From NCBI RefSeq assembly GCF_000002985.6, contig NC_003281.10, positions 12,152,001 to 12,216,000 of the forward strand: a stretch of 64,000 nucleotides of DNA, read 5' to 3'. Numbering within the stretch: the stretch's first letter is position 1; each line of letters starts with the position of its first letter. A program made the position numbers and the translations under genes. The DNA comes from Caenorhabditis elegans. Lineage: Eukaryota > Nematoda > Chromadorea > Rhabditida > Rhabditidae. Shown piece after piece: positions 11,801 to 22,400 of the stretch. The notes under the pieces were generated by a model. The model was given only the letters and a program-made list of their open reading frames with translations. It ran no database searches and was not told where the DNA came from.

Positions 11801-14800
11801 ACAAGTCGGTCAAATTTCAAATTTTAACTAATTTTAGGCCATTTTGTGAGCCGTAACAACTTTTTTTTTTTGGGAAGTTTTCAAGAAGTTTCATTTTGAA
11901 ATTCGCTGTTTTCAGGCAATTTTGAGTATAATAAAGCAATTTTTCAAAAAAAATAATCAGATTTTTGAGAGTTTCCGGAAATTTTGAAATTTTTAAAAGA
12001 TTTTTTGGATATTGTTTCAATTTTTTGGAAAATTTTGGAAATATAGGAAATCACTATCAGGAATTTTTGACGTTCTTAGAATTTTCTGAAAATTTCTAAA
12101 ATTTTCGGGAATTTTTGGGAAATTCAGATTTGGAGTGTAGTAGTGTCCTTTTTCTGATTGCAATGAAAGTTCTGGCTGGGCTTTTTTGGAATTTTAAGGA
12201 ATTTTTGTACGGAAAAGGGTTAAATTATCGATTTTTATCATTTTTGCGGAAAAAAATATATAGTAAACCGTTATACTTGACGCCCCAGTTTCTAGAATTT
12301 AGATCAAAATTCTAGATAAAATCTGGGAAATATTCTTAAATTACTCCAAATTTGCTCCTTATTCTGAATATCTATGTGAAAAAAAATCAAAAACAAATTT
12401 CCTGAATTTTTTTGAATTTTTTCACACAGATATTCGGAGAATCAGGGGAAAATTTGGAGTCGTGTTATTTAAAAATATTTCCCAGATTTTAGATAGAATT
12501 TTGCTCTAAATCCTCTAGGAACTGGGGCGGAATACTCAAATATAAGAGTTTGAAACACTTTTTTTTCCACAAAAATGAAAAATCCGGCAAAATTCCCTTC
12601 AAAACGAGAACGACCAATCAGCGATTCGCTCCGCCCACTTTTCAACCAATCAGATAGAGTGGGCGGAGTTTGATGATGCGATGATGCATTTTTGAAGAAA
12701 AAAAAATTTCAAAAAATATGTTTAGTTTTTTTTTTTTTCAAATTTCCCGATAATTTCTGAGAAAAATCCTTAAAAACATTTAAAAAAAATTTTAGGTGAC
12801 TAAAATTTCTTAGAAAATTCAAAAAAAATCCCGAAAATTTTCTAGAAAATTCAAAAAAAAATCCCGAAAATTTCTTAGAAAATTCAAAAAAAAAATCCCG
12901 AAAATTTCTTAGAAAATTCAAAAAAAAAATCCCGAAAATTTTCTAGAAAATTCAAAAAAAAATCCCGAAAATTTTCTAGAAAATTCAAAAAAAATCTAGA
13001 AATTTCAAAATTTATGGAATTTACGAAAATCCCGAAAATGTTTTAATTTCCCATAATATTTGAAAATTAAAAAAAAAAACTTTAAAAAATCAGCAATTTC
13101 TAAATTTTTTGAAAATTCAAAAAAATTCAAAAAAAATCCCGAAAATTTTCTTCTAAAAATTTCTAAATTTCAGATAATATTTGAAAATAAAAAATAAAAA
13201 AACTCCACAAAAATTCAGAAATTTCTAAATTTTCAAAAATTCGAAAATTACAGAAAATTCAAAAAAAAAAATTTCCAGCAAGAGCTCACAAACTTCCAAC
13301 AAAATCGGCTTGCCCTGCTGAATCAGGCGCTGAACAGAGGCCAGCTGACACATGAACAATTTCAACAGGAAGTTCATAATGTGAACGAGAGGATTCGCGG
13401 AGCAATGACTCAATACGCGGCACAATGCAGTCAACGGGCAGCGGCGGCTCAGCAGCAGCAGCAGCAGCAGAATCAGGCGGCGGGACAAATGCCGCCACCT
13501 CAGATGGCACCTGTGATGATGAGTGCAGCTGAAAAGAAGAAGCAGATGGAAATGCAGAAGCACCAACGGATGGCTCAGCAGCAACAAATGCAACAGCAGC
13601 AGGGAGGAATGAGCTTTCCACCTGGATCGACACTTCAGCAGCAGCAGCAGCAGATGAGGATGCAGTTTCAACGACAGCAGCAGCAGCAGCAACAACAACT
13701 TCAGCAAAATCCACAGAATCAGGGTTACGGTAGAATGGGCGGAGGGCCACAGTACCCTGGAATGCAGCAACAGCAGCAGTTGACACATCAGAATCCTGGA
13801 ATGCAGCAGCAGCAGATGCAACAACCACAAATGCAACAGACGCCGCGTAAGGGAGAGATGGCGCGGAAAAAAAATGGGCAAAAAAACCGAAACATTTCCG
13901 GCAAATTGACGATTTGCCGGAAATTTTCATTTTGGCCAAATTACTGAAATTGCCGATTTGCCGGAAATTTTCATTTTGGCCAAATTACTGAAATTGCCGA
14001 TTTGCCGGAAAATTTCATTTTTGGTAAATCGCCGATTTGCGGGAAACTGCCAATTCCGGAAATTTGCCGAATGTCCGGCAGTTTGCCGATTTGCCGGAAA
14101 TTTTCATTTTGGCCAAATTTGCCGATTTGCCAGAAAATTTCATCTTTGGAAAATTGCCGGTTTGCCGAACTTGTGGGAAAATTTCAATTCCGTCAAATTG
14201 ACGATTTGCCGGAAAATTCACTTCCGGCAATTTGCTGATTTGCCGGAAATTTTCAATTCCGCCAATTTGCCGATTTGCCGGAAATGTTGATTTTTGACAG
14301 CTTACCGATTTGCCGGAATTTTTCATTTTGGCCTAATTGTCGATTTGCCGGAAATTTTCATTTTGGCCGAATTGGCGGTTTGCCGATTTGCCGGAAATTT
14401 TCAATTCCGGCAACCTGCCGACTTTTGCCGGAAATTTTAATTTTCGCCAAATTGCCGATTTGCCGTAAAATTTCAATTCCGGCAATTTTCTGATTTGCCG
14501 GAAATTTTCATTTTCGGTAAATTGCCGGTTTGTCAAAAAATTTCAATTCCGGCAATTTGTCAATTTGCCGGAAAACTCCACTTTTGGCAATTTGTCGATT
14601 TGCCGGAAATTTTCAATTCCGGAAATTTGCCGATTTGCCGGAAAATTGCCAATTTGCCAATTTGCCTTAAATTTTCATTTTCGTCAAATTGACGATTTGC
14701 CGGAAAATTGTCGAAATTGCCAATTTGGCGAAAATTTTCAATTCCGGCAATTTTGGTTTTAAAAGTTTAAAAAAAGTTTTTTTCAGAAAATCGCAAGCTT

Positions 14801-17800
14801 TTGATCGAAAAAAATCGATTTTTTAAAAACTTTTTAAAATCACTTTTTTTTTGGTCCCAAAATTTGTCAAAATACAACAAAAAATGGCTTTTTTAACAAA
14901 AAAAAATTACAAACTTTTAGTGGAAATTCGCATCAATTGTTTCTTTTCCAAAAGATTAAAATGAAAAAAATAACCAAAAATCCAAAAAAATTTGTATTTC
15001 AGAATCCCACGGCCCGATTCCGGTCTCGAATCCGTCGTCTGCTCAGCAAATGCAATACTATCAGCAGCAGCAGCAGCAGCAGCTCCAACTTCAACAAAAT
15101 CAGCAAATGCAAATGCAGCAGCAACAAATGCAGCAACATCAGCAGCAGCACCCGGGAATGGGTGGTCCAGAGATGGGTGGTCATATGCATGCTCAGCAGG
15201 GAGCTCCAGGCTCTCAGGCAGCACCAGTTCAGCAGCAGCAACAAATTCAGCAGCAGGCGCCTCCTCAAGCTCCAGCTGAAAAGACGGAAGATATGAAGTA
15301 CAAGGAGCTGCTGAAAGAGATGAAGCTTCAGTACTTGGAGGCTCTGCAAGGAATGCAACGGCGGCAGGCTCAGCAGAAAGGTCTCGTGCAGATGGTGAAT
15401 ATACTTGAAGGCGATCGAATCGTCAGCTACGATCATCTGCTGAGTCTGAAGACCCCTCTGCATCGCCTGATGACCAGGGATTGCCCGACGTTCCCACTGA
15501 TGGAAGAGATCCGGAAGGTTGTGTTCAAGAAGAAGGAGGATCGAGAGAAGGCGATGTTGATGAGCTTTGTTGGGGAGAAGGATAATCTTAGTGCACAGGT
15601 GGAAAGTGCGGATAAACGACTCTCCGAGCAGTCGAAGGATGATGATCCGATGGGGGTGAAGCCGTGGCGATCGGTGAAGCATTTGACGATTCGGGTGCCG
15701 GATTTTGTGAGGAATCTCACTGGGAATGAGGATAGGAAGGCGTTTCTGAAACGGCCACGAGCGGTGTCCGCGGAGGAAGATGAAGCTGTGGTGGGGGCGA
15801 AGAAGGTGAAGGAAGAGGAGCAGGATGATACGTCGAGTCAAGCATCCGAAGATGAGGATATTAGTCTGATACAGTCGGAGTTTGTGGTGTGTAGTCTTGT
15901 CGTCGGAGTATATTTAAGAAAAGAATAGCAGTTGAGCAATCTGAATTTTCAGAAAATTTGGGAAAAAGCCAAAAAAAAAAGTTTTTTAACCTTCGAAAAA
16001 AATTTGAAAAGCGAAAAATCCAAAAAAACAAAACTATCAAAATAATTTTTTTTAACTTTTGAAAATTTTTGAAAAAGCAAAAAAAATGTCTTAAGTTTCA
16101 AAAAATCTGAAAACGATATTTTTGATCCAAATAATCAAAAAAACTTTTTAAACTTTTTAAAAATCAAAAATCCAAAAAAAAAAACCATATTTTTTAATCA
16201 TCGGCAAATTGCCGGAAATTTTCATTTCCGGCAATTTGTCGATTTGCCGGAAATTATCAATTCCGGCAATTTGTCGATTTGCCGTAAATTTTCATTTTCG
16301 GCAACTTTCCAATTTGCCGAAAATTTTCAGCTCCGGCAATTTGCTGATTTGCCGGAAATTGTCAATTCCGGCAACTTGCCGATTTGCCGATTCTCCGAAA
16401 ATTTACAGTTACGTCAATTTGCGGATTTGCCGGAAATTTTCAATTCCGGTAATTTGTCGATTTGCCTAAAATTTTCAATTTCGGCATTTTGCCCATTTTC
16501 CGAAAATTTTAAATTCCTGCAATTTACCGATTTGCCGAAAGTTTTAAACTCCTGCAATTTGCCGATTTGCCGAAAGTTTTAAATTCCTGCAATTTGCCGA
16601 TTTGCCGGAAATTATCAATTCCGGCAATTTGCCAGAAATTTTCAATTCCGGCAATTTGCCACAAATTTTAAATTCCTACAATTTGCCAGAAATTTTAAAT
16701 TCCTGCAATTTGCCGATTTGCCGGAAATTATCAATTTGCGGATTTGCAGGAAATTTTCAGTTCCGGCAACTTGCCGATTTACCGGATCTTTTCAATTCCG
16801 GCAACTTGCCAATTTGCCGGAAATTTTCAGTTCCGGCAACTTGCCGATTTACCGGATCTTTTCAATTCCGGCAACTTGCCAATTTGCCGGATCTTTTCAA
16901 TTCCGGCAACTTGCCGATTTGCCGGAAATTTTCAGTTCCGGCTATTTGTCGATTTGCCGGAAATTGTTGATTGCCGCCCACCCCTGGTCAACAGAATTAT
17001 CAGTTTTTGAGCAAAATTTGACACCAAAAATGTTTTTTTCTAAATTTCTCGGGGTTTTTTTTTGTGTTTTGAAGCAAACCAAGAAACGGGCAATTTTCAA
17101 AAAAAAAAAAAATTTTTTTCCAGATAAAAACCGTATTTGACTCGCGAAAACCATGGATCGTACCACCAAAAGCTCGAGAAGAGCTCTCGAATATTTCCCA
17201 CTGGAATGTGGATGAGCACTGTCTCCCATCGTGCTCCGCTACTCCGTTCATCATTGTCTGCATCAAATCTCCATCACTTTTAGTCAATCCACTGCGTATT
17301 TCTCTTCCACGTACCTACCCAATTGATCCGGCCACTGTACAATTTGATCGAACATTCCCACAGGACTCGGAGCACGGTCCAGTACTTCAGAAGCTGTTTG
17401 AGAAGAATCTGGGAGCCAAGACCACGGTTCGAACTATGACTGATTTTGTGGAAGCCTACTGCTCGGCGTGTGAAGAATATCAGATTTTTATGCCAAAGTA
17501 TAATAACGAGTCGTGTAAGTTTTTGGTAGAAAAGATCGACAAATCAAAAATTTTCAACGAAAAAAATTGTTTTTTGATTTTAAAAATTACGTTTTTTTTC
17601 CATTAAACTTTACAAAAATATTTACATTTTTGTTTGCAAACATTTTTTTTGCAAAAAAAATTATAAGTTCGAAAAAGCGATTTTTTCATTTTTTCAAATT
17701 TTTCTAACATGTTTTTTTCAGAAATTAGCGAAAATCGAAAAAATTCAACGAAAAAAATTGTTTTTTTTTAATTAAAAAAAATACGTTTTTCCCATTAGAC

Positions 17801-18817
17801 TTTCCAAAAATATTACTTTTTTTACAAAAAAAAGTATAAATGTTCGAAAAAGCGATTTTTTTTTTCATTTTTTCTAATTTTTCTAACATGTTTTTTTTCA
17901 GAAGTTAGCGAAAATTGAAAAAATTCAACGAAAAAATTGTTTTTTTTTTTAATTTTAAAAAAATACGTTTTTCCCATTAAACTTTCCAAAAATATTACTT
18001 TTTTTACAAAAAAAAGTATAAATGTTCGAAAAAGCGATTTTTTTTTTCATTTTTTCTAATTTTTCTAACATGTTTTTTTTCAGAAGTTAGCGAAAATTGA
18101 AAAAATTCAACGAAAAAATTGTTTTTTTTTTTAATTTTAAAAAAATACGTTTTTCCCATTAAACTTTCCAAAAATATTACTTTTTTTACAAAAAAAAGTA
18201 TAAATGTTCGAAAAAGCGATTTTTTTTTTCATTTTTTCTAATTTTTCTAACATGTTTTTTTTCAGAAGTTAGCGAAAATTGAAAAAATTCAACGAAAAAA
18301 TTGTTTTTTTTTTAATTTAAAAAAAATACGTTTTTCCCATTAAACTTTCCAAAAATATTACTTTTTTTACAAAAAAAAAGTATAAATGTTCGAAAAAGCG
18401 ATTTTTTTTTTCATTTTTTCTAATTTTTCTAACGTGTTTTTTTTCAGAAGTTAGCGAAAATTGAAAAAATTCAACGAAAAAATTGTTTTTTTTTTAATTT
18501 AAAAAAAATACGTTTTTCCCATTAAACTTTCCAAAAATATTACTTTTTTTACAAAAAAAAAGTATAAATGTTCGAAAAAGCGATTTTTTTTTCATTTTTT
18601 CAATTTTTCTAATGTGTTTTTTTTTTCAGAAAAAGGCCTAATTTTTGTCAAAATTTCACAATTTCCACAGCCAATTTTTTCAGCCCCAGAGCAATCTTCC
18701 CAACCCGGATCCGCACATTCGTCTCAACAACAGAAAACGCCTGAAATGGCTTACCACTCACGCCTCCCCGCAGCTGTCTCGAATCCGATTATAGCTCAAA
18801 AAGGAATTGTTATCTGA
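8888..18817 (+). CDS. Glutamine-rich, probable MED15-like Mediator/co-activator protein
   Basis: Deduced exons are 8888-9058, 13279-13846, 15003-about 15886, 17124-17514 and 18684-18817. With that exon 3 end the protein is about 715 residues and phase is kept. The N-terminus is Gly/Pro-rich (MQNFGGPGGPMYGG). The centre is Gln/Met-rich with long poly-Gln runs. After about residue 330 there is a folded region (KYKELLKEMKLQYLEALQGM; YDHLLSLKTPLHRLM), an acidic patch, then WNVDEHCLPSCSATPFIIVC and LRISLPRTYPIDPATVQF. That last part resembles, as I recall it, the C-terminal domain of MED15. It differs from the known worm MDT-15, so it may be a divergent paralogue or another Q-rich cofactor. The exon 3 donor is uncertain (GTGTGT at 15887 preferred). 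The function is inferred, not established. Confidence 0.75.
9119..9183. repeat. Partial CCAATCA/GGGCGGAG element
   Basis: Truncated copy in intron 1 of the MED15-like gene. The left arm and the GGGCGGAG block are present and the right CTGATTGGTC arm is missing. Confidence 0.75.
9590..10197. repeat. Foldback element with ~290-base arms
   Basis: The left arm (from CTTGCTTTGTTTTC at 9591) and the right arm (ending GAAAACAAAGCAAG at 10197) are complementary over most of their length, including GATGCTAAAAGTACCTGATT and its mirror at 9965-9985. The loop is about 9860-9905. Arms differ at scattered bases, so it is not brand new. No transposase. Confidence 0.8.
10425..10680 (+). promoter_or_regulatory. 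Probable internal promoter and alternative first exon of the MED15-like gene
   Basis: This is the only non-repetitive, GC-balanced block inside the 4.2-kb first intron. It contains an octamer-like ATGCAAAT (10469-10476), a GAGA-rich stretch (about 10540-10565), an AT-rich TATTAAATAG box (about 10580) and then an ATG at 10638. That ATG opens an 11-codon reading frame (MPRYRTLLEFK, 10638-10670) ending at a good donor, AAA|GTGAGT. Its phase (0) joins exactly to exon 2 at 13279, giving a predicted isoform of about 669 residues without the Gly/Pro-rich N-terminus. Inference from sequence only. Confidence 0.5.
10735..12465. repeat. Large inverted repeat, ~800-base arms, in intron 1 of the MED15-like gene
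   Basis: The left arm (about 10870-11664) and right arm (about 11672-12465) are close complements. Examples are AAGTATAACGGTTTACTATA at 11053 against its mirror near 12260, and GTCGATGGACGGCGAG at 11641 against CTCGCCGTCCATCGAC near 11680. The loop at the centre (about 11660-11675) is only a few bases. The left arm also contains an internal direct duplication (10735-10860 resembles 11255-11375). No open frame of note. Confidence 0.85.
12610..12675. repeat. Partial CCAATCA/GGGCGGAG element
   Basis: Second truncated copy in intron 1 of the MED15-like gene, again lacking the right CTGATTGGTC arm. Confidence 0.75.
12795..13000. repeat. Tandem repeat, period ~36 bases
   Basis: About six copies of a unit reading TTAGAAAATTCAAAAAAA then ATCCCGAAAATTT, with TTCTTAGAA and TTCTAGAA variants, shortly before exon 2 of the MED15-like gene. 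Confidence 0.8.
13895..14760. repeat. CCGGCAA/TTGCCGG minisatellite array in intron 2 of the MED15-like gene
   Basis: Dense array of GATTTGCCGGAAATTTTCA and CAATTCCGGCAATTTGCCG units in one predominant orientation. It begins about 45 bases after the exon 2 donor and fills most of the intron. Confidence 0.85.
16195..16985. repeat. CCGGCAA/TTGCCGG minisatellite array in intron 3 of the MED15-like gene
   Basis: Same repeat and orientation as 13895-14760. A 60-70 base higher-order block (TTGCCGATTTACCGGATCTT and following bases) recurs near 16770, 16835 and 16890, which shows recent local expansion. The array ends in TGCCGCCCACCCCTGG, a tail also seen at about 40330-40355 and 47160-47185. Confidence 0.85.
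17525..18640 (+). repeat. Tandem array of ~181-base units, each with a 3' splice-acceptor motif
   Basis: Six units in intron 4 of the MED15-like gene. Each runs from GAAGTTAGCGAAAATTGAAA through TTCAACGAAAAAATTG, TACGTTTTTCCCATTAAACT and ATGTTCGAAAAAGCGATTTT to TTTTTTTTCAG. The TTTCAG steps fall near 17721, 17902, 18083, 18265 and 18447, then 18629. The unit nearest the last exon has diverged. The true acceptor used by the reading frame is the next one, at 18681-18683. Confidence 0.88.
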
Positions 18818-18954
18818 GAGAGAAAAGCCCAGAAAAGGCCCAATTGGATTGTATGCACTGTGATACTTGTTCGTGGAATTTTAATTTTTTTTGTCTTCTG
18901 CCTATTTTATTTCTTCATTTTTAAAAAAATCGAAAAATTGATCGATCCGTGAAT

Positions 18955-19115
18955 TTTGCAGCGTGGCGGCACAGAAATAGAGGCAGAGCTTAATTTCGCA
19001 ATCCTGCGGCGCAGTTTTTCTACTTTTTTTTTGAAAAAAATCAACAAAAAAAACAGTGGAAAAACCATGCCGAAAGGTTGCAAAATTACACTCCGCCTCT
19101 TTTTCTGTGCGGAGC
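18955..19115. repeat. Foldback element of the CACAGAAA-GAGGCGGAGCC family
   Basis: The arms (about 18960-19030 and 19050-19112) are complementary and contain GGCGGCACAGAAATAGAGGC and CTCCGCCTCTTTTTCTGTGC. It lies between the convergent ends of the MED15-like gene and gly-11. Confidence 0.75.
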
Positions 19116-19363
19116 TGCTGCGAAATTCGAAAAATTGAGAAAAAAAATTCCTGTAAATAATTTTTGTACTTTTCTGAAAAAAAAACCAATCCAAAAAAAA
19201 TTTCCTCAATTTTTCGTCATTTTCAATTTTTTTTTTTCTGTTGTATTTTTCTCCCCTCTTGCTCATTCATCTCCTTTTTAATCGATTTTTCCCAATTTTT
19301 TTTTCGGTAACCGTCTTCTTGTCTGTAATTATAGAATGAATTTTTCACAAAAACGCAAAAAAA

Positions 19364-19369
19364 TTTATT
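19364..19369 (-). terminator. gly-11: Poly(A) signal of gly-11
   Basis: TTTATT on the + strand, that is AATAAA on the gly-11 strand, 130 bases after its stop codon. Confidence 0.5.
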
Positions 19370-19498
19370 AAAATTATCACAAGATTTGGGAAGGGAAAGG
19401 CAATTTTGGACCAGTTTTAGAGTTTCAGGGAGAGAAAAGTACCCATAGAAAAAAAATTTTGAGAAAATTTTTTTTTTTCAAAAATAAAATATCAATAC

Positions 19499-22400
19499 TT
19501 ATAGCTCAACGAATTGGAAGCTATTCGCAAGAGAGCAGAATTTTAAAGTGCTCAGCGCACTGACGTCATTGGATCCAGTTGCACATTTATTCACTGATCT
19601 ACTGTAGAGCTTTCCGGCGTTCTGGAAAAAAATTAAATTTAATTTTTTTCCAATTTTTGAGTTAATATTGCTGTTTTATGATGCCTTATCAATATGGGAA
19701 CAGTTTAAAATTTTAAAAAATTTTTAATGAATTTTTTTAAAATTTTCTGATTTTTTTCACTATTAGTTATTTGATAACGCTAAAAAAATATGCAAAAATT
19801 TTTTTTCAAGATTCAGAAAAGTTTAAATTTTGGTTAAAAAAATTATATCAAAAACATTTTTTTCAAAGAAAATTATTTGCATATTACAGGAACACAAAAT
19901 TCCGAGAATGCGTACTGCACAACATATTTGACGCGCATAATATCTCGTAGCGAAAAGAAAACTACAGTAACCCTTTGAATGACTACTGTAGTGTCGATTT
20001 ACGGGATCTCGATTTTTTAAATGAATTAACATTATTTATTTATCGATAGAATATCAAAATTGATAAAAACGAACTTTATTTCAAAAATCGACACAAGCGC
20101 TACAGTAGTCATTAAGTTTTCGCTACGAGATATTTCATATTTTGCGGCGCGTCAAATATGTTGTGCAGTACGCATTCTCAGAAAAAAAAATTGTGTTACC
20201 GTAATATGTAGTTTGACTTACCGAAACTTGCCACATTTGATGTGCTCCTTGATTATGACACAAAATGACACTAATCCCTCGTAAGGAATCTAGGCACATT
20301 CGGGATGAGCCCATCGGTCGTAGCTCATTCTGAAAATAATTTTTAAAATCAGGAGGTATTCAAAATAGGGAGGATTTTGATTCAAACAATCCAAAATAGT
20401 TTTAATTTTCTAAAAAACCACAAATTAAAAACGTCAAAAATTTTGGATAAACTGTACAAAAAATTAACAGTTTTTGCACATTTTTTGCACATTTTTTGCA
20501 CATTGTATGCACATTTTCTGTACATTTTTTGCACATTTTTTGCACATTTTTTGCACATTTTTTCACATTTTTTGCACATTTTTTTGCACATTTTTTGCAC
20601 ATTTTTTGCACATTTTTTGCACATTTTTTGCACATTTTTTGCACATTGTATGCACATTTTCTGTACATTTTTTGCACATTTTTTGCACATTTTTTCAAAT
20701 TTTTTGCACATTTTTTGCACATTTTCTGTACATTTTTTGCACATTTTTTGCACATTTTTTGCACATTTTTTGCACATTTTTTGCACATTTTTTGCACATT
20801 TTCTGTACATTTTTTGCACATTTTTTGCACATTTTTTGCACATTTTTTGCACATTTTTTGCACATTTTTTGCACATTTTTTGCACATTTTTTGCACATTT
20901 TCTGTACATTTTTTGCACATTTTCTGTACATTTTTTGCACATTTTTTGCACATTTTTTGCACATTTTTTGCACATTTTTTCAAATTTTTTGCACATTTTT
21001 TGCACATTTTCTGTACATTTTTTGCACATTTTTTGCACATTTTTTGCACATTTTTTGCACATTTTTTGCACATTTTTTGCACATTTTTTGCACATTTTCT
21101 GTACATTTTTTGCACATTTTTTGCACATTTTTTGCACATTTTTTGCACATTTTTTGCACATTTTTTCACATTTTTTGCACATTTTTTGCACATTTTTTGC
21201 ACATTGTATGCACATTTTCTGTACATTTTTTGCACATTTTTTGCACATTTTTTGCACATTGTATGCACATTTTCTGTACATTTTTTGCACATTTTTTGCA
21301 CATTTTTTGCACATTTTTTCACATTTTTTGCACATTGTATGCACATTTTCTGTACATTTTTTGCACACAAAATCGAACCGTCGATGAGTATTTCCATTGT
21401 TGCATTCTCTCCATATGATTACATTTTCTCATTTCCACCCGATTCCCATTTGCAATCCTTCCCTGCGAGTTTTCAGCGCTCAAACAATGTGTTCCATTTG
21501 CCATTTTAATCAAATATTTCTTTCCAGCGACAAGTATTTGGTTATTCAGCTGATTTGGTGTGTTATCCGGTAATAGTTCAGGATAGATATTTTCCAAATA
21601 CCATTTGAACGGTTTACACTGCAAATTCCTACGTAGACTGATTCTCGATGTAAGATCACCGTAGTCGGTGAATGTACGGTAGTTTGGACGAGCTTCGAAG
21701 AAATTTTCAAGATATTCATCAAGCCATACTCTTGCCAGCCGGACTGAATTTTTTCCCATTGAATCCGTTTTTATTCCGTATGGGCGTTGGCGGCTGGAAT
21801 TTAGTTTTTTTTTTTCAAAATCAAAAACCTTTCAAATTCAAGCCAGCAAATTGAAAACAAACTTACCGGAAAATGTGGCCAACTCGGCTGCACGGCATAA
21901 TCAGAAGTTCTCCACCGCAGGTCCATATCTGAAATTTAGTATATGTATTCCGGCAAAGTAGGCAATTTGCCACAAATGAGAGGTTCCGGCAAATTGACAA
22001 ATTGCCGAAATTGAGAATTTCCGACCGATTAGGCAAATCGGCAAATTGCAGGAATTGAACATTACCGGCCAATTCGGCAAACCGTAAATTTGCCAAAGAT
22101 GAAAAGTTCCGGCAAATTGGTAAATTGCCGGAATTGAACATATCCGGCAAATTCGGCAAACCGGCAATTTGCCAAAAATGAAAAGTTCCGGCAAATTGGC
22201 AAATTGCCGAAATTGAACATTTCCGACAAGCTCGGCAAACCGACAATTTGCCAAAAATTAAAAGTTCCGGCAAATTGGCAAGTTGCCGGAATTGAATATT
22301 TCTGCCAAATTCGGCAAACCGGCAATTTACAAAAAATAAAAATTTTCGGCAAATCGGCAATTTACCGAAAATAAAATGTTCCGGCAAATTCGATAAACCG

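Noticed and set aside
13225..13939. Two antisense frames of over 210 codons (Leu/His- and Ala-rich)
   Set aside because: Shadows of the CAG/CAA runs in the glutamine-rich exon.
20475..21369. CRISPR-like array
   Set aside because: There are no spacers; the repeat is a simple satellite in a eukaryotic intron.
20377..21509. Open frames of more than 300 codons on both strands (Cys/Phe/His-rich or Lys/Cys-rich)
   Set aside because: They are translations of an 11-base satellite that lacks stop codons in several phases; they lie in a gly-11 intron.
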